Assembly: GCA_030849945.1 (NCBI GenBank) | Contig: JAVDKK010000003.1 | Location: 868,001-932,000 of the forward strand | From: Schauerella fraxinea | Lineage (GTDB): Bacteria > Pseudomonadota > Gammaproteobacteria > Burkholderiales > Burkholderiaceae_B | DNA: 64,000 bases | Reading direction: 5' to 3' | Part shown: piece after piece, positions 8,277 to 16,923 of the stretch | Position numbering within the stretch: position 1 is the first letter of the stretch | Layout: the number at the start of each line of letters is the position of its first letter | The notes under the pieces: model-generated | Told to the model about the DNA's origin: nothing | Database searches by the model: none | What the model saw: only the letters and a program-made list of their open reading frames with translations | Program-made: the position numbers and the translations under genes

Positions 8277-8881
8277 GCAAGTTCATCAAAAATCTTTCTC
8301 TCTTCGTAGCAGGGCTTACGTCTTTAACCGCACGAGGAGCGCCAGTGGGCTTACCCGCGACTGACTTGGCGCTGGATCTGCTAAACGAGCCGAAGGCCGT
8401 TCCGCTCCGGCCTCTCAATTTGGATAGGGATAATTTGTTTGCTGGTCATCGGTCTCACTCCTCTCACAGATCGCATTCAAGCCATAGTTCACATTATTCC
8501 GGCTCGTCTGGGGGAAGCTCCTACACCGTCCCAAGAAGTGTCGCGCCGGTTTATTCTGCGCCCAGTTATGCGCCGGCTCCCGCGCCGTCACCATCGAGCA
8601 GTTTTAAGGGTGGGGCTCCAGGTACCGGTAAAGGTGGCACTCCGGCAGCGACCACCAATGAGCAGGTGACCTTAAGCCGAGAGGAAAAGCTGAAGCTTCA
8701 AATCATGCGCGTACAGATGAAGTTGGTGGCACTGGGCATTTATCAGGGTGTTGTAAACGGCATTTTGAATCCTGAGACGAAGGAGAGCCTGCGTCGATTC
8801 CAAATGGTCAAGAGGCTGCCCGAGACAGGACTTATGACGACAGAAACCCTAAATGCGCTCGGCGTTCCCCTCGTTAATTAG
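8273..8881 (+). CDS. hxsA: His-Xaa-Ser repeat protein HxsA, predicted substrate
   Basis: This encodes a 202-residue protein that begins with a basic, hydrophobic N-terminus (about residues 1-22) resembling a signal peptide or anchor. Residues 59-76 are six uninterrupted triplets HRS HSS HRS HSS HSS HYS. A Ser/Gly/Pro/Ala-rich linker spans about 77-125. Residues about 142-198 match a peptidoglycan-binding (PG_binding_1) domain. The start is TTG at 8273, which overlaps the hxsC stop as TTGA and has GGAG at 8261-8264 eight bases upstream; an ATG at 8216 lies inside hxsC. The layout suggests an envelope protein whose repeat is modified by HxsB/HxsC. No terminator with a T-run was found before the convergent gene at 8951. 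Confidence 0.9.
   Translation: MSKFIKNLSLFVAGLTSLTARGAPVGLPATDLALDLLNEPKAVPLRPLNLDRDNLFAGHRSHSSHRSHSSHSSHYSGSSGGSSYTVPRSVAPVYSAPSYAPAPAPSPSSSFKGGAPGTGKGGTPAATTNEQVTLSREEKLKLQIMRVQMKLVALGIYQGVVNGILNPETKESLRRFQMVKRLPETGLMTTETLNALGVPLVN
8447..8500 (+). repeat. Six tandem His-Xaa-Ser codon triplets in hxsA
   Basis: The 54 bases encode HRS HSS HRS HSS HSS HYS. The final serine of each triplet is written with different codons (TCT, TCT, TCG, AGC, TCA, TCC), and histidine uses both CAT and CAC. The repeat is therefore conserved in the protein but not in the DNA. Confidence 0.95.
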
Positions 8882-8950
8882 GGGTACGCCATCACGGATG
8901 AAAGAGCCTGAGAGACTTGCAGGCAGCGCTGGCTGCCCGCGGTCACGACA

Positions 8951-10051
8951 TCACGCTTTGAACAAATCCGGATAACGACGCGGTTGCGAGCGCAGATATT
9001 GCTTGGGCGCTTGCAACTGTGCACCCAGTTGGGCCGCGGCACGCCACGGCCAATTGGGTTCGAACAGAATGCCGCGCGCAATGGCAACCATATCTGCGTC
9101 GCCCGTTGCCACGATTGCTTCGGCATGATCCGGTTCGGTGATCATGCCGACCGCGATCACGGGCATCGTCACTTCCTGCTTGATGCGGCGTGCCAGCGGC
9201 ACTTGGTAGCCCGGGCCCACAGGGATCGCCTGCTTTGGCGAGACGCCGCCACTCGAGATATGCATGAACGCACAGCCACGGGTTTGCAACTCACGCGAAA
9301 ACACGACGGATTGCTCCAGATCCAGGCCGCCGTCCACCCAGTCGCTGGCGGACAGGCGCACGCCTAACGGGTAGCCGTCGGGCAGTGCCTGCTTGACCGC
9401 ATCGAATACTTCCAGCGGGAAGCGCATGCGATTTTCCAGACTCCCGCCATACGTGTCGGTGCGTCGATTGGCAAGCGGCGAAAGAAACTGGTGCAGAAGA
9501 TAGCCGTGCGCGGCATGCAACTCGATCACATCCAGACCCAGTTCGTGGCTCCGTTGCGCGGCGCGAACGAACGCGTCGCGGATGCGGGTCAGGTCGTCAA
9601 TGGTAAGTTCGGTAGGTGCGCGTTCGGTATCGAGCATCGGTACGGCCGACGGCGCAAGCGTTTGCCAGCCGCGCTTGTCCAGTGCCAATTGCTTGCCGCC
9701 ATTCCACGGCGCGTCCACCGAGGCCTTGCGGCCGGCATGACTGAGCTGGATGCCGATGGGCATATCGGAGTGCGCGCGCACGGCAGCGAGGGTGGTGCGC
9801 AAGGCAGCTTGGTTGTCGTCGTTCCACAGGCCCAGGTCGTCAGGGCTAATGCGGCCGTCGGCTTCAACGGCGGTGGCTTCCAATAGCAACAGGCCGGCGC
9901 CGGACAACGCCAGTTTGCCCAGGTGGATCAGATGCCAGGAGGTGGCATTGCCATTGTCGGCAGAGTATTGGCACATCGGGGCGATGACGATACGGTTGGG
10001 CAGGGTGACACCGCCCAAGGCGATCGGTTCGAACAGTTTGCTGGCAGGCAT
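8951..10051 (-). CDS. NADH:flavin oxidoreductase, old yellow enzyme family (YqjM/XenA-like)
   Basis: This 366-residue FMN-dependent TIM-barrel protein belongs to the old yellow enzyme family. The N-terminus has the APMCQY motif with C27 and Y29, which marks the YqjM/XenA type in which the cysteine tunes the flavin. The long signature HGYLLHQFLSPLANRR followed by TDTYGGS and ENR is intact, as are the substrate-binding histidines in the preceding HAAH. Such enzymes reduce activated C=C bonds of enones or nitro compounds. The start is the ATG at 10051, where family similarity begins; the frame extends further upstream without similarity. It stands alone, convergent with the Hxs operon. Confidence 0.92.
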   Translation of the reverse strand: MPASKLFEPIALGGVTLPNRIVIAPMCQYSADNGNATSWHLIHLGKLALSGAGLLLLEATAVEADGRISPDDLGLWNDDNQAALRTTLAAVRAHSDMPIGIQLSHAGRKASVDAPWNGGKQLALDKRGWQTLAPSAVPMLDTERAPTELTIDDLTRIRDAFVRAAQRSHELGLDVIELHAAHGYLLHQFLSPLANRRTDTYGGSLENRMRFPLEVFDAVKQALPDGYPLGVRLSASDWVDGGLDLEQSVVFSRELQTRGCAFMHISSGGVSPKQAIPVGPGYQVPLARRIKQEVTMPVIAVGMITEPDHAEAIVATGDADMVAIARGILFEPNWPWRAAAQLGAQLQAPKQYLRSQPRRYPDLFKA

Positions 10052-10174
10052 CCAGGTTTTCCAGAGTGAAAAGATAGCCTTCGACTTTACAGCGTTTGCT
10101 GCGATGCGACAGGGGCCGCGGATGGCGGCGTCGCAAGCGGTGGGAGGCACGTGCGCTATGCCGCGTCAGGCAGG

Positions 10175-10498
10175 TCATTCGTCGGGCAGAGCGCTGTACC
10201 ACTCGGCGTAGCGCGTGGTGTGAACCATGTGCCGGTTCAGATCCGGCGCGCCGTCGGTCCACCATACCGGCCCGCGTTCGCCCAATGCTTGCTTGGCAGC
10301 ATCGACCTGTGCGCGAGCAGCGGCCATGGCGGCCGAATCGTCGCTTCGTTTTGCCGAGCCGACGGCCCGACGCGCCGCCATCAATGCATTCACGAGGGCC
10401 TGACGGTGAACCGGGTCGAGATGCGGATTGGAGGTGCGCCACAGGCGCCCACGTACGATCAGGTAGCGGCCATCGGGCGTGGTCAGTTGCTCGGTCAT
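10175..10498 (-). CDS. Conserved hypothetical protein, about 107 residues
   Basis: The protein begins MTEQLTTPDGRYLIVRGRLW, continues with an Ala/Arg-rich helical segment and a GERGPVWW motif, and ends with a short aromatic tail. It resembles small uncharacterised proteins common in Burkholderiales, but I know no function. The start is the ATG at 10498, since sequence upstream in frame does not resemble it and contains poor codons. No signal peptide or membrane segment is present. It lies upstream of the old yellow enzyme gene on the same strand with a gap of about 120 bases. Confidence 0.75.
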   Translation of the reverse strand: MTEQLTTPDGRYLIVRGRLWRTSNPHLDPVHRQALVNALMAARRAVGSAKRSDDSAAMAAARAQVDAAKQALGERGPVWWTDGAPDLNRHMVHTTRYAEWYSALPDE

Positions 10499-10606
10499 AT
10501 TGCGTTTGTTGGACGGAATGCAGTGATTATCCGGTCTTATCGAGGTAGGAGGCTGCAAAAGTGCCCCGTACACTAGCGCCTCATTTTAAAAGACTGGAGA
10601 CATTGC

Positions 10607-11557
10607 ATGCAGGCTCTCGCCCGCCTAAGTCGGTTTGTTGGCAACACATTCGCTATCTGGGTACTGCTCTTCGCCGTGCTGGCCTTCTTTTACCCCGCCG
10701 CGTTTCGCGGTATCGGCCCTTACATCGTGCCCTTGCTTGGGTTGATCATGTTCGGCATGGGCCTGACGCTGTCAAAGGAAGATTTTCGGGAAGTGGCGCG
10801 CAGGCCTCTGGATGTCGCGATCGGCGTGGGCGGTCAGTTCGTGATCATGCCCGGCCTGGCATGGATCCTGTCGACCACACTGGCGCTTCCACCTGAGGTG
10901 GCAGTGGGCGTCATCCTGGTCGGATGTTGCCCTGGCGGCACGGCGTCCAATGTGATGACTTTTTTGGCGCGTGGCGATGTGGCTTTGTCGGTTGCCATTA
11001 CGTCGGTCACGACGCTCCTCGCACCGATCGTCACGCCTGCGTTGATCTATCTGCTGGCAAGCCAGTGGATCGACGTGAGTGCGTCCGCGATGTTCTGGTC
11101 GATCGTTCAGGTGGTTGTGATCCCGATCGCGCTGGGCGTGCTGGTGCAGTATCTGCTCAAGGAAAAAGTGCAGGTGGGCGTTGCGGCGCTGCCGCTCGTG
11201 TCCGTGGTGGCCATTGTCGCCATCGTTGCGGCGGTCGTGGCCGGCAATCAGGAGCGCATTGCGACCAGCGGGCTCATGATCTTCGCGGTCGTCGTACTGC
11301 ACAACGGCTTGGGGCTGTTGATCGGCTATGGCCTGGCAAAGGTGTGCGGGATGAGTTTGCCGAAACGCAAAGCGATTTCGATCGAAGTGGGCATGCAGAA
11401 CTCCGGGCTTGGCGTGGCGCTCGCCACCGCGCACTTTTCACCTTTGGCTGCCGTGCCCAGCGCCATTTTCAGCGTATGGCACAACATCTCTGGGCCACTT
11501 GCGGCGACGCTGTTTCGGCGTTTCGATGGTGACGACAAGGGAAAACACCAAGCGTAA
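10607..11557 (+). CDS. Bile acid:sodium symporter family transporter
   Basis: This is a 316-residue integral membrane protein with about nine or ten hydrophobic segments. The family signature GCCPGGTASNVMTFLARGD lies around residue 105 and resembles the sodium-binding crossover region of BASS transporters. Members move organic anions such as pantoate, pyruvate or steroids; the substrate here cannot be told. The ATG at 10607 is preceded by GGAG. It lies alone between the divergent small hypothetical gene and a Bug receptor gene 77 bases downstream. A distinct, second BASS-type gene is found at 40.9 kb. Confidence 0.88.
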   Translation: MQALARLSRFVGNTFAIWVLLFAVLAFFYPAAFRGIGPYIVPLLGLIMFGMGLTLSKEDFREVARRPLDVAIGVGGQFVIMPGLAWILSTTLALPPEVAVGVILVGCCPGGTASNVMTFLARGDVALSVAITSVTTLLAPIVTPALIYLLASQWIDVSASAMFWSIVQVVVIPIALGVLVQYLLKEKVQVGVAALPLVSVVAIVAIVAAVVAGNQERIATSGLMIFAVVVLHNGLGLLIGYGLAKVCGMSLPKRKAISIEVGMQNSGLGVALATAHFSPLAAVPSAIFSVWHNISGPLAATLFRRFDGDDKGKHQA

Positions 11558-11634
11558 ATTGCCGTCAATTAAAAGATACTCATGTACGTAATATATTCCA
11601 ACGTCGGCGTCGTCGGACGCCATAGGAGTTGACC

Positions 11635-12633
11635 GTGCATGTTGTCTTAGGGCAGAAATTCGTTCGATCGCCCGTATTCGCGTTGCTGGCCCTCGCAGGA
11701 TGCGCGACGATCGTGGGCTCGGTGTCGGCCGCCGAACGTTATCCAACGCATGCCGTAAAGCTCATCGTGCCGTTTCCACCCGGCGGCACCACGGATATTC
11801 TTGCGCGCATGATGGCCGAGGGTCTGTCGCAGCAGCTCGGGCAGCCGTTCGTGGTGGAAAATCGCGCCGGCGCGTCCGGGATGATCGGGTCGGAATTTGT
11901 GGCACGCGCCGATGACGGCGGCTACACGATTGGTGTTGCCACCGTTACCACGCATGCCATCAATCCTTTTGTGCACAAGCTCAACTTCGATGTGAAGAAA
12001 AATCTGGTGCCCGTCAGCAACATGGCGTTCGTTCCGAATGTGTTGGTCGTCAATCCGACGCTCGGCGTGAAGAGCCTTGCCGAACTCACTGCGCTGCTGA
12101 AGAAGGATCCTGGCAAGTACACCTATGCCACATCCGGCACCGGCGCCGAGGGCCATGTGGGCATGGTCGGGTACACCAAGGTCAGCGGAACCGAAGCGTT
12201 GCATGTGCCCTATAAAGGCGGCGGGCCGGCGATCACCGACACGGTTGCCGGACACACCCAAATGATGCAGGGCAATCTGCCCAGCCTGCTCCCGCAGATC
12301 GAAGCAGGCAAGCTCGTCGCGTTGGCGGTGACGTCGCCCGCGCGCCTCGCCGTGCTTCCCGATGTGCCCACGTATGCAGAGGCCGGCTATCCCGAGCTTG
12401 CGCGATCGGCGTGGTTTGGGTTGGTTGCGCCCGCCAATACACCACCGGAGGTCGTGCAGCGCTTGAACGCGGCGGCGACGACCGTGTTGAGTTCGGCCGC
12501 GACGCGAGCTGCCATCGAGAAGCTTGGGGGCACGGCGGCGCCAGGCAGTGCAGCCGAGTTCGGAAAAACAATGGATGACGAACTCACGGCGCAGAAGGCC
12601 GTCGTGACCTGGGCCAATATCAAGCCGGAGTAG
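11635..12633 (+). CDS. Tripartite tricarboxylate transporter substrate-binding protein (Bug family)
   Basis: The 332-residue protein begins with a basic N-terminus and a hydrophobic segment ending in SVSAAE, a secretion signal. The mature part opens with YPTHAVKLIVPFPPGGTTD, the hallmark of TctC/Bug periplasmic receptors, which bind carboxylates or amino acids. GTG at 11635 is chosen because AGGAG at 11624-11628 lies six bases upstream; the TTG at 11629 touches that site. No TctA/TctB membrane genes are next to it, which is normal for the many orphan Bug receptors of Alcaligenaceae. Confidence 0.9.
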   Translation: MHVVLGQKFVRSPVFALLALAGCATIVGSVSAAERYPTHAVKLIVPFPPGGTTDILARMMAEGLSQQLGQPFVVENRAGASGMIGSEFVARADDGGYTIGVATVTTHAINPFVHKLNFDVKKNLVPVSNMAFVPNVLVVNPTLGVKSLAELTALLKKDPGKYTYATSGTGAEGHVGMVGYTKVSGTEALHVPYKGGGPAITDTVAGHTQMMQGNLPSLLPQIEAGKLVALAVTSPARLAVLPDVPTYAEAGYPELARSAWFGLVAPANTPPEVVQRLNAAATTVLSSAATRAAIEKLGGTAAPGSAAEFGKTMDDELTAQKAVVTWANIKPE

Positions 12634-12711
12634 ATCGACGGCGCCGGCTGCCGCAAACCCGCAGGCGCGGATCCGCAAGATGCGGTGCGCCTGCGCCATG
12701 CATCCTCTCCA

Positions 12712-14208
12712 CTATCCGCGTGTCAACCGCTGCGCCTCGAGCACAGGCGTGAGGCGGTCGAGCGGATAGATCGGTCGACATTGGCTGAAGGGAAGGGTGT
12801 CCGGCGCAAATCCAGTGAGTCCCGGCGTTTCGGCGATCACGCAGGGGCCGTAACCCTGGAAGGCGAGTTTGAAGTGATAGCCGGACTTCACCACGATGAT
12901 GTCGGCGTTGTCGAGTGGCACCCCCGCATCGAGGTAGCAGCCGGGGTCTTGCGACATCACGGCATCTTGCGTGATGACAGCAATGAAATGCTCACCTTCC
13001 AAAACGGCATAGGGGCCCAATCGCAGTACCCCACCTTTCATGAACTGGCCACGATTGGTGAATGAGCCGTCGCCGATATGATTCACACGGCCCGACACCG
13101 TAACGGGCGTGAGGCCGGGCGTCAGCGACGCACCCAGGGACGTTTCGAGCGTTGCACCGACGCCCGCTTCTGCGCAGCGCACGTATGCGTCGGGATCGGC
13201 GACGATGATGGTGATGTGACGATCGCCGCGCGTGAGCACGCGATCGAGAATATGCACCGAGTCGCCTGGCGCGCCGGCGAGCACGCGATCGCCGAAGTCG
13301 CCGATCGTGATCGCTTGCGCGGATCTTGGGTAACGTGCGATCACGTCGTCGATCGTGGGCAGCGTGTGCACAAATGCTGCGCGCGCGTCCCAGATGTTCT
13401 GGGCCAACGTATTCGCGAGGTTTGCTGCGCGGGCGGGCGCGGCGTCCGCGGCACCGTATACAAGTACCCCTTGCCCGACCTGCTCCCCATCGATGAACGG
13501 GTTGACGTTGAACACCGAATAGTCGATGAGGTCGGTGTGCGTGGCGATGGCTGCCTGGGCGGACTGATGGATAGCGTGCAGCGGACCAGTGCCCGTCTCG
13601 TCGTTGCCGCTCGTCAGCATCGGCACGCGCAGAAAGTATCCCGCAGGACGCTCGCCCGTGCGCAACATGTGCAGCAGATGGTCGGCGACGCGTTGGCCGG
13701 TTTGCGCGGCGTCGGCATGCGGATTGGTTTTGTAGGCAGAACTGAAATCAAGCAGCGACAGCATGTTGGCGGTGGCATGCGCATGCAGGTCGAAGCCGGC
13801 CACGATGGGTAGCCGGGGGCCCACCACTGCACGCAGCCGCGTCAATAGATCGAACTCGGCGCTATCGAGCGCTTCGGTTTGCATGCAGCCATGCAGATCC
13901 AGTGCGATCGCGTCCGCCTGCGCGTGCTCAGCGGCGGCAACGATGGCCGCGCTGATTTCCGCGTACGCCTCGTTCGTCACTTTGCCGCCGCATCGTGCTC
14001 GTGCGGCGATGGAAGGAATGAGTTCCACGCCTGCGGCTTCAAGGGTGCGGATGATGCCACCGAGGGTGGAGTCGGATTGCCGCTGCGTGTCGATCATCGA
14101 GGACGCCGGATCGACTTCGAAGGCGCGCATCGGGGTGGGCACCGGCGAAAATCCGTGTGTCTCTTGAAAAATCTGACCCACCAGCACGCGGTATGGCTTG
14201 GTACTCAT
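12712..14208 (-). CDS. M81 family metallopeptidase (MlrC-like)
   Basis: About 498 residues form an M81/MlrC family protein. The N-terminal half shows the opening VLVGQIFQETHGFSP and the metal-ligand segments DLHGCM (near residue 117) and FDLHAHAT (near residue 155). A C-terminal domain from about residue 310 includes a GDFGD segment. Family members are zinc enzymes acting on small peptides or amides; MlrC cleaves linearised microcystin products. ATG at 14208 fits the family start best, but ATG at 14238 overlaps the stop of the upstream Bug receptor as ATGA and could be used through coupling. It likely forms an operon with that receptor. Confidence 0.85.
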   Translation of the reverse strand: MSTKPYRVLVGQIFQETHGFSPVPTPMRAFEVDPASSMIDTQRQSDSTLGGIIRTLEAAGVELIPSIAARARCGGKVTNEAYAEISAAIVAAAEHAQADAIALDLHGCMQTEALDSAEFDLLTRLRAVVGPRLPIVAGFDLHAHATANMLSLLDFSSAYKTNPHADAAQTGQRVADHLLHMLRTGERPAGYFLRVPMLTSGNDETGTGPLHAIHQSAQAAIATHTDLIDYSVFNVNPFIDGEQVGQGVLVYGAADAAPARAANLANTLAQNIWDARAAFVHTLPTIDDVIARYPRSAQAITIGDFGDRVLAGAPGDSVHILDRVLTRGDRHITIIVADPDAYVRCAEAGVGATLETSLGASLTPGLTPVTVSGRVNHIGDGSFTNRGQFMKGGVLRLGPYAVLEGEHFIAVITQDAVMSQDPGCYLDAGVPLDNADIIVVKSGYHFKLAFQGYGPCVIAETPGLTGFAPDTLPFSQCRPIYPLDRLTPVLEAQRLTRG

Positions 14209-14234
14209 GTGATTTGTCCGTGACGGCGTCGAGA

Positions 14235-15212
14235 TCATTCGAGGCTGATGTTGGCCTTGGCCGCGATCTCGCGCTGTTTTTCCAATTCGGCGCGCAGTTC
14301 GGCACCGAATTCCTGCGGCGAATTACCGACCGGCTCGGCCGAGAAGCCTGCCAGCTTGTTGCGGACGTCGGGCTGCTTCAGTACGGCAACGATGGCCTGA
14401 TTGATCTTTTCGATTACGGCAGGCGGTGTCTTGCCTGGAGCGACCAAGCCGAAAAATGACGCGTCGTTGACCGGCGCGAGTCCGACCTCGGCAAACGTGG
14501 GAACGTCGGGCAAGGCCGCGATTCGCTTGGGATAGGCAATGGCGAGCGGCGTCAGCTTTTTCGCCTGGATGAAGGGAAGCGAAGACGGCAGATTGTCGAA
14601 GACGGCCGAAACCTGTCCGCCCAGTGCATCCTGCAGCGCCGGGCTCGAGCCACGGTAAGGCACCGCGGTCATGGTGGTTTGCGTGCTCTGCAAGAACAGG
14701 GCGCCCATCATATGCGCTTCCGAGCCTGTGCCGGCGTGCCCAAACATGTGCTTGTTCGGTTCGCTTTTCAGTTTCTCCACGAATGCCGCCATATCGTTGA
14801 CGCCGAGCGATGGGCTGACCACGAGCACATTGGGTACGGCCGCCAAACGCGTGATCGGCGCAAGATCCGTCAGCACGTCGTACGACAGATTCTTGTAGAC
14901 CACCGGTGTGATGGCCGTGGAGCTGACCGTTGCGATGCCCAGGGTATAGCCATCCGGATCGGCCCTGACCACATATTCGGTGCCGATACGGCCAGCAGCG
15001 CCATTACGGTTCTCGACGACGACGGTGGTTCCAAGGGCTTGCCCCAAGGGATCTGCGATCACGCGTGCCAACACATCGGTCGTGCCACCTGGGGGGAAGG
15101 GCACCACCAGACGAATCGGACGATCCGGAAAGGCTGCAGCGGCGTGGCTGACGGGGATTGCCGTGGCCAGAACGGCGGCCAGCACGAGCAGACTGCGGGG
15201 CAAGACGGTCAT
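14235..15212 (-). CDS. Tripartite tricarboxylate transporter substrate-binding protein (Bug family)
   Basis: This is a 325-residue periplasmic receptor. A signal peptide (residues 1-26, ending SHAAAA) is followed by FPDRPIRLVVPFPPGGTTD and GNRxGAAGRIG-type segments typical of Bug proteins. The ATG at 15212 is preceded by AGGAG. Its stop overlaps a possible start of the M81 peptidase gene, so receptor and peptidase are probably co-expressed: the receptor would capture a small amide or carboxylate that the peptidase cleaves. It is divergent from the aminotransferase gene at 15523, with a 310-base control region between them. Confidence 0.9.
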   Translation of the reverse strand: MTVLPRSLLVLAAVLATAIPVSHAAAAFPDRPIRLVVPFPPGGTTDVLARVIADPLGQALGTTVVVENRNGAAGRIGTEYVVRADPDGYTLGIATVSSTAITPVVYKNLSYDVLTDLAPITRLAAVPNVLVVSPSLGVNDMAAFVEKLKSEPNKHMFGHAGTGSEAHMMGALFLQSTQTTMTAVPYRGSSPALQDALGGQVSAVFDNLPSSLPFIQAKKLTPLAIAYPKRIAALPDVPTFAEVGLAPVNDASFFGLVAPGKTPPAVIEKINQAIVAVLKQPDVRNKLAGFSAEPVGNSPQEFGAELRAELEKQREIAAKANISLE

Positions 15213-15522
15213 GAAAGCTCCTGATGCGGCTAGGTTTCCGGCGGTCGCCATGGGATGGCCTAGACGTGAATGTGTACTTTAAATATGCCACCTGGATGTT
15301 TTCACGTCCACCATTAACGTATTGGTGTTTTTCCCTACTGACGGCGTGTCACTCCCAAAGCCGCTGATATTGCTGACTTTCTTGCTCACCGCGGCGCATT
15401 TTTGCTGCGGGCGGTTGGTTGCTAATAAATCCATATTGGAAATAAAATGCTCCATCTGCCCCGCCGTCGATCTATGGCGAGGTCAGGCGTTTTTTCGCTT
15501 TTTTCGAAGGTGCGGCAGCGTA
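15213..15522. other. Divergent control region, no gene seen
   Basis: These 310 bases separate the divergent Bug receptor and aminotransferase genes. The right half is AT-richer (about 15415-15455) and probably holds the aminotransferase promoter. No clear paired -35/-10 boxes or long inverted repeat could be defined, and no coding frame is supported. It would be the natural target of the XRE-cupin regulator encoded at 16.9 kb. Confidence 0.35.
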
Positions 15523-16770
15523 ATGAAAAACTTGGTGGGTGACGTATCGAGTAGTGCCCGGGTGCTTCCCGATCTGGCCGGCGAGAAACTCTTCATCGCC
15601 AAAGCCGAAGGGCCCTACGTCTGGGATGACCAGAATCGCCGATACATCGACACGGCACTGGGGTTTGGCGCCGTGCTGGTGGGTCACAGTGCGCCTCCAG
15701 TGGTGGCGCATGCAACGGCAGCCCTGCAAAGTGGTGTCGCCCCTTCGTTTGCCCACGTGCGTGAACATGGAGCGGCCGCCGCGCTGGCGTCACGTACCGG
15801 CAACCTCACAAAGGTGATGTTTACGAATTCAGGCAGCGAGGCCGTGCACCTTGCTTGCCGTGCGGCACGGGCCTATACCGGCAAGCCCGTCATCGCCAAA
15901 CTTGCCGCGGGCTTCGACGGCTGGTTCGACGAAGTGTCGCTCGGCAACGTGGCGACCAGGGATGCGCTGTTTGCCGATGGACATCGGCCTGTCAACGACC
16001 GCACCACGCTTTTACGCTTCAACGACTTGGCCGACCTGGAGCGCTTGTTTGCCGAGCGTGACGACATCGCCGGTGTGCTTTACGAACCCATGCTCGCCAA
16101 CGCCGGTTGTTTGCTGCCCGCGCCCGATTACTTGCAGGCGCTCGAACGGATCGCGCATCGGCACGGCGCCTTATCGATCTGCGATGAAGTGCTGATGGGA
16201 TTTCGTTTGCACTGCGGTCTGACGAGCCATCTCTGGGGCTTGCAACCGGATCTCGCCACGGTCGGCAAGGCGATCGGCACGGGCGTTCCAGTGGCTGCCG
16301 TGGTCGGGCGCCCGGACGTTATCGCGCCTTTCGAGGACGGACGTGCGTCGCGTGGCGGCACATACAGCGGCAACCCGGTGGCCTGTGCGGCGTTGACCAG
16401 CACGCTCGACCTGCTTGCGGCGCAGAACTACGACGCGCTCGTGGCGCGCGGCGATGACCTGCGGCACTTCATCGTGTCGACGTTCAAGTCATGCGGCATC
16501 ACGTTGAGCACATCGGGCTATGGGAACGTGTTCAGCATCTGGCCGTCCGAGCGCCCACCGACCACCTACGACCAGGCTGTGGGCGCGGTCGATCAGGCAT
16601 TCTCGACCACGCTTCATCTGGCGTTGCGCCGCGAGGGCGTGCTGGCGATGCCCTCGGCGTTCGGGCGCCTGTATCTTTCCTTTGCGCACACCGACGACGT
16701 TGTCCTCGACATGAAGCGCGCGTTTACCGCTGCCGCGACGCAAATGATGACCGCGCGCGCTGGCCGATGA
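15523..16770 (+). CDS. Class III aminotransferase (glutamate-1-semialdehyde aminomutase-like)
   Basis: This 415-residue PLP-dependent enzyme belongs to aminotransferase class III. It shows FTNSGSEAVHLACRAARAYTG near residue 95, the cofactor-binding ICDEV motif with aspartate, and the Schiff-base lysine in TVGKAIGTG. It resembles HemL-like transaminases and aminomutases, but the surroundings (Bug receptor, M81 peptidase, cupin regulator) suggest catabolism of an amino compound rather than tetrapyrrole synthesis. The ATG at 15523 is chosen because similarity begins there; the frame is open further upstream without similarity. The exact substrate is unknown. Confidence 0.85.
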   Translation: MKNLVGDVSSSARVLPDLAGEKLFIAKAEGPYVWDDQNRRYIDTALGFGAVLVGHSAPPVVAHATAALQSGVAPSFAHVREHGAAAALASRTGNLTKVMFTNSGSEAVHLACRAARAYTGKPVIAKLAAGFDGWFDEVSLGNVATRDALFADGHRPVNDRTTLLRFNDLADLERLFAERDDIAGVLYEPMLANAGCLLPAPDYLQALERIAHRHGALSICDEVLMGFRLHCGLTSHLWGLQPDLATVGKAIGTGVPVAAVVGRPDVIAPFEDGRASRGGTYSGNPVACAALTSTLDLLAAQNYDALVARGDDLRHFIVSTFKSCGITLSTSGYGNVFSIWPSERPPTTYDQAVGAVDQAFSTTLHLALRREGVLAMPSAFGRLYLSFAHTDDVVLDMKRAFTAAATQMMTARAGR

Positions 16771-16923
16771 CGGCTGGCAGCCGGTAAGGCGCCAGGTTGT
16801 TCGACGCATGCGTGATATCGGCACCTGCGAGGATTCGGTCAGGCCAGTGCTAACATTTTCGTTCTTCAGCGAAATGAGGCGTGCGCGCGCGCCTTGGCAC
16901 TGCCCACAATTACCGAGAATGCC

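Noticed and set aside
8882..8950. Terminator for the Hxs operon
   Set aside because: A GGCAGC/GCTGCC hairpin is present at about 8922-8937, but it has only a 6-bp stem and no T-run on either side.
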